A stretch of DNA of 64,000 nt. Source: Dongia rigui. GTDB taxonomy: Bacteria > Pseudomonadota > Alphaproteobacteria > Dongiales > Dongiaceae. Of this stretch, positions 37,568-47,176 are shown piece after piece. The stretch lies in NCBI RefSeq assembly GCF_034044635.1, contig NZ_JAXCLX010000001.1, positions 620,001 to 684,000 on the forward strand, in the 5' to 3' direction. Made by a program: the position numbers and the translations under genes. The notes under the pieces are model-generated. The model ran no database searches and was not told the origin of the DNA. It saw only the letters and a list, made by a program, of their open reading frames with translations. Position 1 is the stretch's first letter. Every line of letters starts with the position of its first letter.

Positions 37568-38323
37568 TTGTTTCAAGACGTCGTCGATGTCCGCGATTTC
37601 TACCAGACGCCCCTCGGCAGAGTGACGCGTCAACTTTTGCGCACGCGCATTCGTGACATGTGGCCGGATGTGCGCGGCCAATCCGTACTCGGCCTGGGCT
37701 TCGCCACCCCCTTCCTGCAGGCCTTTCGCGGCGAGGCGGAACGGGTGCTCGCCATCATGCCGGCAGGCCAGGGCGTCGTGCATTGGCCCCATGATGAACC
37801 GAACCTCACCGCTCTGGCCGATGAGACGGAATTGCCGCTGCAGGATTATTCGGTCGACCGCATCCTGATGGTCCACGGCCTCGAAGGTTCCGACCATCCC
37901 GGCGACATGCTGCGCGAGGCCTGGCGCGTGCTGGCCGGCGGCGGTCGCCTGTTGCTGGTGGTCCCCAACCGGCGCAGCTTCTGGGCGCAGAGCGAACGCA
38001 CGCCCTTCGGCTTCGGCCAGCCCTATTCGTCGGGACAGCTTTCGCGCTTGCTGCGCAACCATTCCTTCACGCCACTGCGCACCGAACGCAGCTTGTGCTT
38101 TCTGCCCTTCCGCGCCCGGTCCTGGCTGCGCATGGCGCCTGGCTGGGACGCTTTCGCCCGCCACGCCATGCCGGGCCTTGCCGGGGCCATCCTGATCGAG
38201 GCGACCAAACAGGTCTATGGCGCCATCCCGGTCAAACGCGCGCGCCGTGCCTTGCCCGCGATGGTGCGGGTACCGGCTGCCGCCGCGACGCGCGGCCTCA
38301 GCCGCGAAAAGCTGTCGGAATGA
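37568..38323 (+). CDS. Methyltransferase-domain protein linked to gloB
   Basis: A 251-residue SAM-methyltransferase-like protein. The family start DVVDVRDFYQTPLGRVTRQLL implies the TTG codon at 37568; no ATG or GTG fits, although the frame is open further upstream over gloB. The Rossmann motif is VLGLGFATPFLQAF, followed by LPLQDYSVDRILMVHGLEGSD and LAGGGRLLLVVPNR. The glycine-rich motif is poorer than in typical enzymes. It is found next to gloB in many alphaproteobacteria but has no established substrate. Confidence 0.82.
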   Translation: MFQDVVDVRDFYQTPLGRVTRQLLRTRIRDMWPDVRGQSVLGLGFATPFLQAFRGEAERVLAIMPAGQGVVHWPHDEPNLTALADETELPLQDYSVDRILMVHGLEGSDHPGDMLREAWRVLAGGGRLLLVVPNRRSFWAQSERTPFGFGQPYSSGQLSRLLRNHSFTPLRTERSLCFLPFRARSWLRMAPGWDAFARHAMPGLAGAILIEATKQVYGAIPVKRARRALPAMVRVPAAAATRGLSREKLSE

Positions 38324-39610
38324 TCAGGCCGCGATAACCGCCATCCGCTTCAATCGTGCCCGTTCGGCAAAGACGGCGGCGACGCCGATGACGCAGGTGA
38401 AGGCGACGTAATGCGCCGGCGCCAGCGGGTCGGCTTGCGTCAGCAGCGAGACAAGCAGCGGCGTCACGCCGCCGAAGACCGCATAGGCGACATTGTAGGA
38501 GAATGAAATGCCGGTGAAGCGCACGGCGGCCGGAAAGGCCCGCACCATGACCACCGGCACCGTGGCAATGGTGCCGACGCAAAAGCCCGTGACGGCATAG
38601 AGCGGCAGCAACAGCACGGCCGATTGTGCGACCCCCAGATAGAGCGCATAGCCGCTGCCCGCCAGACCGATGGCACCGACCAGCATGACGCGCGGCGGTC
38701 CGAAGCGGTCACACGCCATGCCAACCAACACACAGGAGATGCTCAGCGCCAGGGTCGCCACCGCATTCGCCGGCAGTGTATCGGCGGGCGTGAGGCCGTG
38801 AAGTTTCTGCAGCAAGGTCGGCGTCATCAGGATGAAGACGACGATACCGGCGGTGAGCGTCCAGGTGGCCAGCGCCGAGATGATCACGGCTGGCGTATGG
38901 TCGCGCAGCACCGCCTTCACCGGCAGGATCTCGCTCAGCGCCTTCTTGGCGCGGATTTCCTGGAAGACCGGCGTCTCGTCCAGATAGCGGCGCAAATAGA
39001 CAGCGACCAGGCCGAAGATGCCACCGGCAATGAAGGGGAAACGCCAGGCATAGGCGCTGATCTCTTCGGGCAGATAGAAGCGGTTGACGCCGGTCGCCAC
39101 CACGGATCCCAGCAGGATGCCGGCGGTAAGGCCGCAGGTGAGGAGGCCGCAGGCAATACCGATGCGATTGGCCGGCACATGCTCGGCGACAAACACCCAG
39201 GCGCCCGGTACCTCGCCGCCGATCGCCGCCCCCTGCAACACGCGCATCACCAGCAACAGCAAGGGGGCTGCGTACCCGATCTGCATGTAAACCGGCAGCA
39301 GGCCGACGAGCAGCGTCGGCACGGCCATCAGGAAGACGCTTAACGCAAACATGCGCTTGCGCCCAAAGAGGTCGCCGAAATGCGCCATGACGATGCCGCC
39401 CAAGGGCCTGGCAAGATAACCGGCGGCGAAGATGCCGAAGGATTGCAGCTGGCGCAGCCAGTCCGGCATGTCTGGCGGGAAGAACAATTGCCCGATCACC
39501 GCCGTGAAGAAGACGAAGATGATGAAGTCGTAGAATTCCAGCGCACCGCCCAGGGCAGCAAGGCTCAACGTCTTCACATCCTGGCGGGTCAGCTTGCGGG
39601 CGGCACTCAT
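38324..39610 (-). CDS. MHS-family MFS transporter (ProP/KgtP-like)
   Basis: A 428-residue permease with about 12 transmembrane helices. The signature motifs of the metabolite:H+ symporter family are visible: GGALEFYDFIIF in helix 1, GYLARPLGGIVMAHFGDLFGRKRMF between helices 2 and 3, and LQGAAIGGEVPGAWVFVAEH in helix 4. Family members carry betaine, proline, citrate, ketoglutarate or shikimate; the substrate is not evident. It converges on the methyltransferase gene (stops adjacent, TGATCA) and the LysR gene lies 107 bp upstream on the same strand. Confidence 0.9.
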   Translation of the reverse strand: MSAARKLTRQDVKTLSLAALGGALEFYDFIIFVFFTAVIGQLFFPPDMPDWLRQLQSFGIFAAGYLARPLGGIVMAHFGDLFGRKRMFALSVFLMAVPTLLVGLLPVYMQIGYAAPLLLLVMRVLQGAAIGGEVPGAWVFVAEHVPANRIGIACGLLTCGLTAGILLGSVVATGVNRFYLPEEISAYAWRFPFIAGGIFGLVAVYLRRYLDETPVFQEIRAKKALSEILPVKAVLRDHTPAVIISALATWTLTAGIVVFILMTPTLLQKLHGLTPADTLPANAVATLALSISCVLVGMACDRFGPPRVMLVGAIGLAGSGYALYLGVAQSAVLLLPLYAVTGFCVGTIATVPVVMVRAFPAAVRFTGISFSYNVAYAVFGGVTPLLVSLLTQADPLAPAHYVAFTCVIGVAAVFAERARLKRMAVIAA

Positions 39611-39717
39611 GGCAATATCGTCTGGCTCACATCATGAAAAATGTGCCGGCACTATAATTGCCACTGCAGCAATCGGAGCTTTGCATTTCCTGCAACCTGC
39701 CGTGACCAAGCTGCAGC

Positions 39718-40617
39718 TTAGTTGCGCTCTTTTGTCGCGTGTCCGATCGAGACCAGGCTGCTCTCCAGCGTTTCCATCAAGGCTTCGCGCAAGCGCTGTG
39801 TCGCCGCCGACGGCGTTTCCTCGCCGACATGGAGATAGAGGTCGATGGGCGGCGCCATGGGCGGCAACCCGCTGGTCTCATCGAGCATCTTGAGCCGTGA
39901 TGGAATGCCCTCCGCCGTGCGCGGTGTGACACCAAGCCCGGCTTCGACCGCTGCATAAAGCCCCGCCAGGCTGGGGCTGTTGAAGGCAATGCGCCACGGC
40001 ATGCCCGCGGCATCCAGCGCCTCGATCGCGCGCGTGCGGAAGGTGCAGGGTTGCTTGAACGCCAGCAGCGGCACCGGCTCGCCCGCCCGCAATTCGAAAT
40101 CGGCGGCACCAACCCAGCGCAGCGGCACCTCGCCGATCTTGCTGCGGCGCGGGCTCGGATAATTGCCCCAGCACAAGGCGAGGTCGAGTTCTCCCTTCTC
40201 CACCGCTTCCGCCAAATGCACGCCGCGCTCGACCCGCACATCGACCTTGATCTGCGGATGCGCGCGGGCAAAGCGGCCCAGCAATCGGGGCAGCCAGCTT
40301 TCGGCGAAGTCCTGGACCAGGCCCAAGCGCACCCAGCCTTCGACCGCGACGCCACGCGTGGCGGCAATCGCCTCGTCGTTCAGTTCCAGGAGGCGCCGCG
40401 CATAGGAAAGCAGGATTTCGCCCGGTGCGGTCAAAGCGAGGCCCCGCCCTTCCTTGCGCAGCAGGCTCTCCCCGACCTGCTCCTCCAGTTTCTTCAGCTG
40501 CAGGCTGATCGCCGATTGCGACCGGCCGAGGCGCTCGGCGGCCTTGGCAAAGCTCCCCAAATCGGTGCCCGTCACGAACGAGCGCAACACATCCATGTCG
40601 AGATTGGTCAGTTGCAT
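39718..40617 (-). CDS. LysR-family transcriptional regulator
   Basis: A 299-residue LysR regulator: N-terminal winged helix-turn-helix (SFAKAAERLGRSQSAISLQLKKLEEQVG), linker helix and a periplasmic-binding-like effector domain (VRLGLVQDFAESWLPRLLGRF, FNSPSLAGLYAAVEAGLGVTPR). It probably controls the MHS transporter downstream or the divergent small membrane protein. Its target and ligand are not inferable. Confidence 0.9.
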   Translation of the reverse strand: MQLTNLDMDVLRSFVTGTDLGSFAKAAERLGRSQSAISLQLKKLEEQVGESLLRKEGRGLALTAPGEILLSYARRLLELNDEAIAATRGVAVEGWVRLGLVQDFAESWLPRLLGRFARAHPQIKVDVRVERGVHLAEAVEKGELDLALCWGNYPSPRRSKIGEVPLRWVGAADFELRAGEPVPLLAFKQPCTFRTRAIEALDAAGMPWRIAFNSPSLAGLYAAVEAGLGVTPRTAEGIPSRLKMLDETSGLPPMAPPIDLYLHVGEETPSAATQRLREALMETLESSLVSIGHATKERN

Positions 40618-40726
40618 CGTTCAGTTTTCCGAAAGCGTTACTTTTGAACTACCCATTTTTCAAAACGATCCTCGGCGACTACATCCAAATCGTCAACCCG
40701 AAACCGCCCCGAGGAGGGCTTTGAAC

Positions 40727-40921
40727 ATGTCCGATTTCGTTCTGAAGGAGATTTCGCCGCGCCAGCACACGGTCGGCCTCGGCGCCGTCCTGGTCGCGCT
40801 GTTGATCGTCGCCGCCTTGGTCGTGACCGCCATCAAGATCAGCAGCAACGCCCAGGCCGCCGGCCTGCCGCCGTTGATCGACTTCGACAATCCGGCCAGT
40901 CTCTCCGCCTTTACCGCCTGA
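40727..40921 (+). CDS. Small single-span membrane protein
   Basis: A 64-residue protein from ATG 40727, preceded by a strong GAGGAGGG ribosome-binding site. It has a cytoplasmic leader (MSDFVLKEISPRQHTVG), one transmembrane helix (about residues 18-40, AVLVALLIVAALVVTAIKI) and a short tail. No family is recognised. It is divergent from the LysR gene, and its end overlaps the convergent lipid kinase gene by 11 bases. The ribosome-binding site and hydrophobic pattern support translation. Confidence 0.65.
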   Translation: MSDFVLKEISPRQHTVGLGAVLVALLIVAALVVTAIKISSNAQAAGLPPLIDFDNPASLSAFTA

Positions 40922-41825
40922 TCGGCATGACCAATTGCACCGGCACCGGGGCGACGGTGATTCGGGCCGGGAGATGGCCCAGGATATCGCCGTCACCCTG
41001 GACCGGATCGCCCTCGGGGCCGGTGATGGTCACCTCGCGCCCTTCCAAGATGCTGTAACCGAAGGCTTTCGGCAGCCGCCCGAGCCCCAGGGCCAAGGCA
41101 TAGCGCAGCATGTGAAAGACGCCTTTTCGCTCGAACAGGCAGATCTGGAAGCTGGGATCGGCGAGCCGCGCTTTCGGTGCCACGACATGGCGGCCGCCGT
41201 AAAAGCGCCCCTTGGCGACGATGATCGAAGCCGCCTCGATCGGGGGCTGATTGTCGATGCTGACCCGATATATCGGAAAACCGAAACGAAACAATTGCTT
41301 GAAAGCACCCCAGACATAGGCGCCCTTGCCGATCCGGCGTTTCAGCGCAACATCGAGATCGGCTACCACATGCGCATCCACCCCCACCCCGGCCATCAGG
41401 GTGAAGGCCCGGCCATTGGTGCGCCCTATATAGATGGCCTGCGATTGGCGGGCATCGATCGCCGCGGCAATCGCCTCCGGATTGACGGCAAGGCCGATTT
41501 CGGCCGCCAGCACATTGGCTGTGCCCATCGGGATGATGGCGACCGGCAATCCGGCTGCGGCCGTGCTGAGGCCGTTGATCGCCTCGCCGATCGTGCCGTC
41601 GCCGCCGGCCACGGCCAGTAAATCGGGGCGCGATTCCTTTGGCAGATCAGCAATTTCCCGGGCCATACGCTCGGCATCGCCACGGGCACCGGTCGGCCGC
41701 AGGTCGATCGCCCAGCCGCGCGCAGTCAAACGGTCGCAGACGTCTTCCAGCGTCAGACGCCGCCGACGCCCGGCGATAGGATTGAAGATGATGGCGATGC
41801 GTGGTGTCACGAGGGCGTCGGGCAT
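40911..41825 (-). CDS. YegS/DagK-type lipid kinase
   Basis: A 304-residue diacylglycerol/sphingosine kinase catalytic-domain protein: IIFNPIAGRRRR at the start, the nucleotide-binding VAGGDGTIGEAINGL (GGDGT at 74-78), IPMGTANVLAAEIGL, and a C-terminal beta-sandwich with QGDGDILGHLP. Substrate could be diacylglycerol, phosphatidylglycerol or another lipid. It is divergent from rpmH across about 270 bp. Confidence 0.9.
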   Translation of the reverse strand: MPDALVTPRIAIIFNPIAGRRRRLTLEDVCDRLTARGWAIDLRPTGARGDAERMAREIADLPKESRPDLLAVAGGDGTIGEAINGLSTAAAGLPVAIIPMGTANVLAAEIGLAVNPEAIAAAIDARQSQAIYIGRTNGRAFTLMAGVGVDAHVVADLDVALKRRIGKGAYVWGAFKQLFRFGFPIYRVSIDNQPPIEAASIIVAKGRFYGGRHVVAPKARLADPSFQICLFERKGVFHMLRYALALGLGRLPKAFGYSILEGREVTITGPEGDPVQGDGDILGHLPARITVAPVPVQLVMPIRR

Positions 41826-42096
41826 GATTTTGGGTGGGCCGGACCCTAGAACAATCGCCGGTTCCTTGCATGCCCCTAATTAATCGAGCCAGTCGATCAT
41901 TCATCTCTACAATGACGCCCCGCTCGATTAAAAAATCCCTCGCAAACAGCGTTTTCAGCGGTATACGGCAGCGGAACAATACCCTATAAGCAGCCCCTTG
42001 CGGCCGCCCCAAGCGGCCCATCCGATTGACTCTGGCCGGGGCTTTCTTTATATAGCCGCGCCAAACCGCAACTGATTGAATTCTTGGAGATTTACC

Positions 42097-42231
42097 GTGA
42101 AACGTACTTATCAGCCGAGCAAGCTGGTCCGTAAGCGCCGCCATGGCTTCCGTTCGCGCATGGCGACTGTCGGTGGCCAGAAGGTCGTCTCGGCGCGTCG
42201 GGCCAAGGGCCGCAAGCGTCTCAGCGCCTAA
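42097..42231 (+). CDS. rpmH: Ribosomal protein L34
   Basis: A 44-residue, very basic protein starting with GTG ([20 protein letters not shown] and ending GRKRLSA), the complete L34 sequence pattern. GGAG lies about eight bases before the start. It is too short for usual length cut-offs but unmistakable. First gene of the conserved rpmH-rnpA-yidD-yidC-engB-argB string; an AT-rich segment at about 41930-42000 (AATACCCTATAAG) may hold its promoter. Confidence 0.97.
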   Translation: MKRTYQPSKLVRKRRHGFRSRMATVGGQKVVSARRAKGRKRLSA

Positions 42232-42283
42232 CCGGCGCTGGACACTTGTTCCCAGCCGCTCGTCAAAGCTCACGCCTCGTACG

Positions 42284-42649
42284 ATGACCCGCATCGGCCG
42301 CCTGAAACGGCGTGCCGAATTCTTGGCCGCCGCCGCTGCAAACCGCAAATGGGTGGCGCCAGGCCTGGTCCTGCAGGCGCGTAAAGTCGATTCCGACCCC
42401 ACCAGCGCCGACATACGGCTTGGCTTCACCGCCAGCCGCAAGGTCGGCAATGCCGTTTTGCGCAACCGCGCGCGGCGGCGTCTCAAGGCTGCCGCGGCCG
42501 AGGTGCTGCGCGATGCAGCCATCGCCGCCAAGGGCACCGACTTGGTACTGATCGCACGCCCCGCCACGGTCGCACGTGACTATCGGGCGCTCCTCGAGGA
42601 TTTCCGCCGCGGCCTCAAAAAGCTGGGTGTAACCGGGGCGGCGTCGTGA
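42284..42649 (+). CDS. rnpA: Ribonuclease P protein component
   Basis: A 121-residue basic protein: the RNA-binding RNR motif is [26 protein letters not shown], preceded by [11 protein letters not shown] and followed by [11 protein letters not shown]. It assists the RNase P RNA in tRNA 5' maturation. ATG 42284 is used; the frame is open back into rpmH, but that part has no family similarity. Its TGA overlaps the start of yidD. Confidence 0.94.
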   Translation: MTRIGRLKRRAEFLAAAAANRKWVAPGLVLQARKVDSDPTSADIRLGFTASRKVGNAVLRNRARRRLKAAAAEVLRDAAIAAKGTDLVLIARPATVARDYRALLEDFRRGLKKLGVTGAAS

Positions 42650-42930
42650 GCATGTTCTCGCTCCAAAAACTGACGCGGAAACTCGGCATCCTGCCGATCC
42701 GCTTCTATCAACTGACGCTTTCAAGCTTCTTCGGCTTTCACTGCCGCTACCAGCCGACCTGCTCGGCCTACGGCATCGAAGCCATCGAGCGGCACGGCCT
42801 CATTAAAGGCCTCGCCCTCACCTTCCGGCGCCTGATGCGCTGCCACCCCTGGGGCGGCAGCGGCTACGACCCGGTACCGCACGAACACGACCATGGCTGC
42901 AGCCATCCGGCTGCCAGCACACACCACTAA
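42646..42930 (+). CDS. yidD: Membrane protein insertion efficiency factor YidD
   Basis: A 94-residue protein with the YidD signature [36 protein letters not shown] and [15 protein letters not shown]. The GTG at 42646 overlaps the rnpA stop (GTGA); ATG 42652 is an alternative. A His-rich tail (HEHDHGCSH) follows the core. It supports YidC-dependent insertion at the inner membrane. Confidence 0.94.
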   Translation: MSMFSLQKLTRKLGILPIRFYQLTLSSFFGFHCRYQPTCSAYGIEAIERHGLIKGLALTFRRLMRCHPWGGSGYDPVPHEHDHGCSHPAASTHH

Positions 42931-42956
42931 ACTCATACCGGGATTCGATCGCCGCC

Positions 42957-44807
42957 ATGACGCCGCAGACCGATAAGAAGAACATGATCGTCGCCATCGC
43001 CCTCTCGGCAGCGATCATCTTCGGCTGGCAGTTCTTCTACGAAATGCCCCGCCAGGAAAAACTGCGCGCCGCGCATGAAGCCCAGCTGGCCGAGCAGGCA
43101 GCAACCCAGGCCGCCAACCCGGCCGTGACGGGTAGCACGAACAGCACGGCGACAACCGGTGCTGCGGCCCCCGCTGCGGCGACGCCCGGCAATATCGGCA
43201 CCGCCCAGCAATTGCCGCGCGACGAAGCCCTGGCCCAAAGCCAGCGCATCGCCATCGACGCGCCCAAGCTGAAGGGCTCGGTGGCCCTCAAGGGCGGCCG
43301 CATCGACGATCTGGTGCTGAAGAACTATCGCGAGACGGTGGCACCGGACAGCCCGAACGTGGTGCTGCTCACCCCCTCCAATTCGCTGCACGGCTACATT
43401 GCCGAGACCGGCTGGTGGGCCGCCGCCGGCACCGCTGTCCCGAATGCCGCGACCCTGTGGACGGCAGCTGGCAGCCAGTTGACGCCGCAATCGCCGCTGA
43501 CCCTCACCTGGGACAATGGCGCCGGCCTCGTCTTCACGCGCAAGATCTCGATCGACAACGATTACATGTTCAAGGTCGAGGATTCGGTCGCCAACAACAG
43601 CGGCGCCTCGGTTTCGCTGTCGCCCTATTCGCGCGTCGCGCGTTTCGGCCTGCCGCCCTCGCCCAGCCAGACCTACGTGCTGCATGAAGGCCCCATGGGT
43701 GTGTTCGACGGCACGCTGAATGAAGAGAAGTACCATTCGGTCAAGAGCCACTACGAAGATGCCGAAGCCAATGCGCCGAAGTCGATGGACTTCACCAGCA
43801 CCGGCGGCTGGGTCGGCATTTCCGACAAGTATTGGCTGGTGGCGCAGGTGGCTCCGGCCGACGCCAAGCTGACGGCGCATTACCTCTACGATCCGAAATT
43901 CGATTCCTACCAGGCCGATTACGTCGCCGATGCGCGTGACGTCGCGGCCGGCGCTTCCGCCACCTTCACCCACCAGGTTTTTGCCGGCGCCAAGGAAGTG
44001 AAGGTGCTGGAGAACTATCGCGACAACCTCAACATCCCGATGTTCGAGCGCGCGGTCGATTTCGGCTGGTTCTTCTTCCTGACCAAGCCGCTCCATGCCT
44101 TCCTCGATTGGATCGTGCGCTATATCGGCAACATGGGCATCGCCATCCTGGTCCTCACCGTCTGCGTCAAGGCGGTCATGTTCCCGCTCGCCAACAAGTC
44201 TTACGCCTCCATGAACAAGATGAAGGCCCTGCAGCCGCAGATGGCCGCCTTGAAGGAGCAGTACGGCGAGGACAAGGGCCGCTTCCAGCAGGAGATGATG
44301 GCCCTCTACAAGAAGGAGAAGGTCAATCCGGCTGCCGGCTGCCTGCCGATCGTCGTGCAGATCCCGGTCTTCTACGCGCTCTATAAGGTGCTCTACGTCA
44401 CCATCGACATGCGCCAGGCGCCGTTCTTCGGCTGGATCCACGATCTTTCCATGCCGGACCCGACCTCGGTCCTAAATCTCTTCGGCCTCATCCCGTGGGA
44501 TCCGCATCTCTACATGACGATGCCGATCGTGGGTGCCATCATCCATCTGCTGTCCATCGGCGTCTGGCCGCTGATCATGGGCTTCACCATGTGGGCCCAG
44601 ATGCGCCTCAACCCGACGCCGCCGGATCCCGTGCAGGCCAAGATGTTCGCCGTGATGCCGTTCGTCTTCACCTTCATGCTGGGCTCGATGCCGGCGGGTC
44701 TCGTCATCTACTGGGCGTGGAACAACACCCTTTCCATCGCGCAGCAGAAATACATCATGTACCGGCACGGCACGAAGCCGGCGCCCAAGCAGCCCAAGAA
44801 AGCCTGA
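42957..44807 (+). CDS. yidC: Membrane protein insertase YidC
   Basis: A 616-residue insertase of the Oxa1 family. It has TM1 (MIVAIALSAAIIFGWQFFY), an Ala/Thr-rich linker, a periplasmic beta-super-sandwich domain (about 90-350) and the conserved five-helix core with KPLHAFLDWIVRYIGNMGIAIL, the cytoplasmic hairpin (MKALQPQMAALKEQYGEDKGRFQQEMMALYKKEKVNP) and GCLPIVVQIPVFYALYKVL. It follows yidD by 26 bp. Confidence 0.97.
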   Translation: MTPQTDKKNMIVAIALSAAIIFGWQFFYEMPRQEKLRAAHEAQLAEQAATQAANPAVTGSTNSTATTGAAAPAAATPGNIGTAQQLPRDEALAQSQRIAIDAPKLKGSVALKGGRIDDLVLKNYRETVAPDSPNVVLLTPSNSLHGYIAETGWWAAAGTAVPNAATLWTAAGSQLTPQSPLTLTWDNGAGLVFTRKISIDNDYMFKVEDSVANNSGASVSLSPYSRVARFGLPPSPSQTYVLHEGPMGVFDGTLNEEKYHSVKSHYEDAEANAPKSMDFTSTGGWVGISDKYWLVAQVAPADAKLTAHYLYDPKFDSYQADYVADARDVAAGASATFTHQVFAGAKEVKVLENYRDNLNIPMFERAVDFGWFFFLTKPLHAFLDWIVRYIGNMGIAILVLTVCVKAVMFPLANKSYASMNKMKALQPQMAALKEQYGEDKGRFQQEMMALYKKEKVNPAAGCLPIVVQIPVFYALYKVLYVTIDMRQAPFFGWIHDLSMPDPTSVLNLFGLIPWDPHLYMTMPIVGAIIHLLSIGVWPLIMGFTMWAQMRLNPTPPDPVQAKMFAVMPFVFTFMLGSMPAGLVIYWAWNNTLSIAQQKYIMYRHGTKPAPKQPKKA

Positions 44808-44814
44808 CGACACC

Positions 44815-45456
44815 GTGAGCGGAGAACGCAAGGCAGGAGAACGGACCCCGGGCGACGCGCTGTTCCAGCGCGAGTGCCAGTTCGTGGCCGGCGCCATGAA
44901 GCTGGAACAGCTGCCGCCCATGGGGCCGATCGAGATTGCCTTTGCCGGCCGCTCGAATGTCGGTAAGTCGAGCTTGGTCAACGCGCTCACGGGCCGCAAG
45001 ACGCTGGCCCGCGTCTCGCAGAATCCGGGGCGTACCCAGCAGCTCAACTTCTTCGATCTCCATGGCACGTTGGTGCTGGTCGACATGCCGGGCCACGGCT
45101 ACGCCAAGGTCGGCAAATCCAAGGTCGCCGAATGGTCGCAGCTGATCGAAGGCTATGTCCGCGGCCGCGCCAATCTCAGGCGCGTCATGCTCCTGATCGA
45201 CAGCCGCCACGGCTATAAGGACAGCGACATCCATCTGATGGACCTCCTCGACCGCTTCGCGCTGTCTTATCAAGTCGTGATGACCAAGGCCGACACGGTG
45301 AAGCCCAAGGAACTCGAGGCCAACCGGCAGAAGTTCCTGGACCAGATCAAGCGCCGCCCCGCGGCCCACCCGGAAATTCTCGTCACCAGCGCCGAGGCAG
45401 GTGTCGGCCTGACCGAGGTCCGCGACACCCTGGCGACGCTGGCCGCGCAGGGGTAG
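44815..45456 (+). CDS. engB: Ribosome biogenesis GTPase EngB
   Basis: A 213-residue YihA/YsxC GTPase: G1 FAGRSNVGKSSLVNAL, G2 NPGRTQQLNFF, G3 DMPGHGYA, G4 TKAD and a G5-like TSAEAG. It is required for large-subunit assembly in other bacteria. The GTG at 44815 lies seven bases after the yidC stop. Its usual neighbour argB is separated here by a lipoprotein gene and a palindrome. Confidence 0.95.
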   Translation: MSGERKAGERTPGDALFQRECQFVAGAMKLEQLPPMGPIEIAFAGRSNVGKSSLVNALTGRKTLARVSQNPGRTQQLNFFDLHGTLVLVDMPGHGYAKVGKSKVAEWSQLIEGYVRGRANLRRVMLLIDSRHGYKDSDIHLMDLLDRFALSYQVVMTKADTVKPKELEANRQKFLDQIKRRPAAHPEILVTSAEAGVGLTEVRDTLATLAAQG

Positions 45457-45475
45457 ACCACACCATTTGCCGTCA

Positions 45476-45495
45476 TGGTCCGCGCAGGCGGACCA
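45476..45495. repeat. Single REP-like palindrome after engB
   Basis: An 8-bp perfect stem (TGGTCCGC and GCGGACCA) with loop GCAG sits in a CGTCAT...CCCACG frame, matching one arm of the 31984-32061 element family. It follows the engB stop by 19 bp and may end the yidC-engB transcript, though there is no U-run. Confidence 0.65.
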
Positions 45496-45603
45496 CCCAC
45501 GAATTTCCTGTCAGCCGCACGACCACTTCGGTCCCTGCCAACACGCGCGCGAATCAGCTAGTAAAGAGGTCGTTGTCTCATACGTCCTATTGCCAGGTGA
45601 TTC

Positions 45604-46125
45604 TTGTCCAAGTGTGTCGCAATACTTCTTTTGGTCATTTCGTTGACCGGCTGCGTCAGCAAGTACCGGCTCGACAGCTACGAAGCCCCAGTAAGCCGCC
45701 TCGGCAAGCAATCGACATTCTACGTGGCCCTGCCGGCCGACGGTCAGTATAGCGGGACGACCTACCCGCAATCCGGCGCTGCGACCGCGCAGGTCATCTC
45801 GTCGACGCTACAGGTCCATGTCGACAAGGTCGTGATCGGAACGACGCCGGCGGAAGATCTGACCGCTGCCTTGAAGCAGGCACAGCAGCGCGGCCTCTCG
45901 CATGTCTTCCTCGCCACGATCCTCAACTGGGAGGAACGGGCGACCGAATGGTCGGGCATACCGGACAAGATCACGTTGAAAATGGCTGTTTACGACGCCC
46001 AGACCGGGAAGGTGGTATCATCGACCGTCAGCAGCGCCAGCAGCAAATGGGGTACCTTCGGCGGTGACCACCCGCAGGATCTGCTGCCGGAACCGATCAA
46101 GCGATTCGTCGACCCGCTATTCTAG
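45604..46125 (+). CDS. DUF4823-like lipoprotein
   Basis: A 173-residue protein from TTG 45604 with AGGTGA six bases upstream. The N-terminus CVAILLLVISLTGC is a lipoprotein signal peptide with lipobox LTGC and the lipidated Cys at 17. The mature part (FYVALPADGQYSGTTY, SHVFLATILNWEERATEWSG, KITLKMAVYDAQTGKV) resembles DUF4823, a family of unknown function. No ATG or GTG start fits. It interrupts the usual engB-argB order. Confidence 0.75.
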   Translation: MSKCVAILLLVISLTGCVSKYRLDSYEAPVSRLGKQSTFYVALPADGQYSGTTYPQSGAATAQVISSTLQVHVDKVVIGTTPAEDLTAALKQAQQRGLSHVFLATILNWEERATEWSGIPDKITLKMAVYDAQTGKVVSSTVSSASSKWGTFGGDHPQDLLPEPIKRFVDPLF

Positions 46126-46294
46126 GCTTGGTTTTGGAGCCATGGCCCAGCTGCCCTGACGGATTGGATACAATGGGCCCGCTCGCCAGCCTCCCTGAAT
46201 TCCCTCTTGATTTTGCAGCCCCCCGACCGCACTTTGCGCGCCGGTAGACGTTGAATTTCAGCTTCCCTCCACCCTCTGCAGCGATGGGCGCACG

Positions 46295-47176
46295 ATGAGC
46301 ATTACCGACACCAAATACTGGTTGAAGACGGCGCGGACCCTGACCGACGCCCTGCCCTATATGCAGAAATATGCCGGCAAGCGCTTTGTCATTAAGTATG
46401 GCGGCCATGCCATGGTGGACAAGGAACTCTCCGACATCTTCGCCCGCGACATCGCCTTGCTGCGCCAGGTCGGCATCCTCCCCGTGGTCGTCCATGGCGG
46501 CGGCCCGCAGATCGGCGAGATGCTGAAGCGCCTCAACATCCAGTCCCGCTTCATTGACGGCCTGCGCGTCACCGACGCCGCGGCCATGGAAGTGGTCGAG
46601 ATGGTGCTCTCCGGTTCGATCAACAAGTCGATCGTGGCGGCGATCAATGCGGCCGGCGGCAAGGCCGTTGGCATTTCCGGCAAGGACGACAATCTGCTCC
46701 ATGCCAAGAAGACGGAAATGACCAAGGATGGCGAGCGGGTCGATCTCGGCCTGGTCGGTGAGCCGGACAAGGTCAATCCCAGCATCATCCGTTCGCTGGA
46801 ACAGGCGGGCGTCATTCCCGTCATCGCGCCGGTCGGTTTCGGGCCGGACGGCCAGACCTACAACATCAATGCCGATACCGCCGCCGGCGCCATCGCCGCC
46901 GCCATCGGCGCCTCGCGCCTCCTCATGCTGACCGACGTGCCGGGCGTGCTCGATAAATCGGGCCAGCTGGTGCAGCAGCTGACCGCCGGCGAAGTGCGCG
47001 CACTTGCCGCCGACGGCACCATTTCGGGCGGCATGATCCCGAAGCTCGAAACCTGCCTCACCGCGGTCGAGAGCGGCGTCGAAGCCGCCGTCATCCTCGA
47101 TGGGCGCGTGCCGCATTCGATGCTGCTGGAAATCTTCACGCCCCAAGGCATCGGCACGCTGGTAACGCGCGGCTAG
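46295..47176 (+). CDS. argB: Acetylglutamate kinase
   Basis: A 293-residue amino acid kinase that phosphorylates N-acetylglutamate in arginine biosynthesis. Motifs: [52 protein letters not shown] and [10 protein letters not shown], with [10 protein letters not shown] near the end. The N-terminal extension [18 protein letters not shown] is typical of arginine-inhibited NAGK. Its stop shares CTAG with the convergent binding-protein gene. Confidence 0.96.
   Translation: MSITDTKYWLKTARTLTDALPYMQKYAGKRFVIKYGGHAMVDKELSDIFARDIALLRQVGILPVVVHGGGPQIGEMLKRLNIQSRFIDGLRVTDAAAMEVVEMVLSGSINKSIVAAINAAGGKAVGISGKDDNLLHAKKTEMTKDGERVDLGLVGEPDKVNPSIIRSLEQAGVIPVIAPVGFGPDGQTYNINADTAAGAIAAAIGASRLLMLTDVPGVLDKSGQLVQQLTAGEVRALAADGTISGGMIPKLETCLTAVESGVEAAVILDGRVPHSMLLEIFTPQGIGTLVTRG

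Noticed and set aside
42143-42283. Longer rnpA start overlapping rpmH
   Set aside because: Overlap of these genes is known in Thermus, but the extra residues here show no RnpA similarity and ATG 42284 directly precedes the conserved start.
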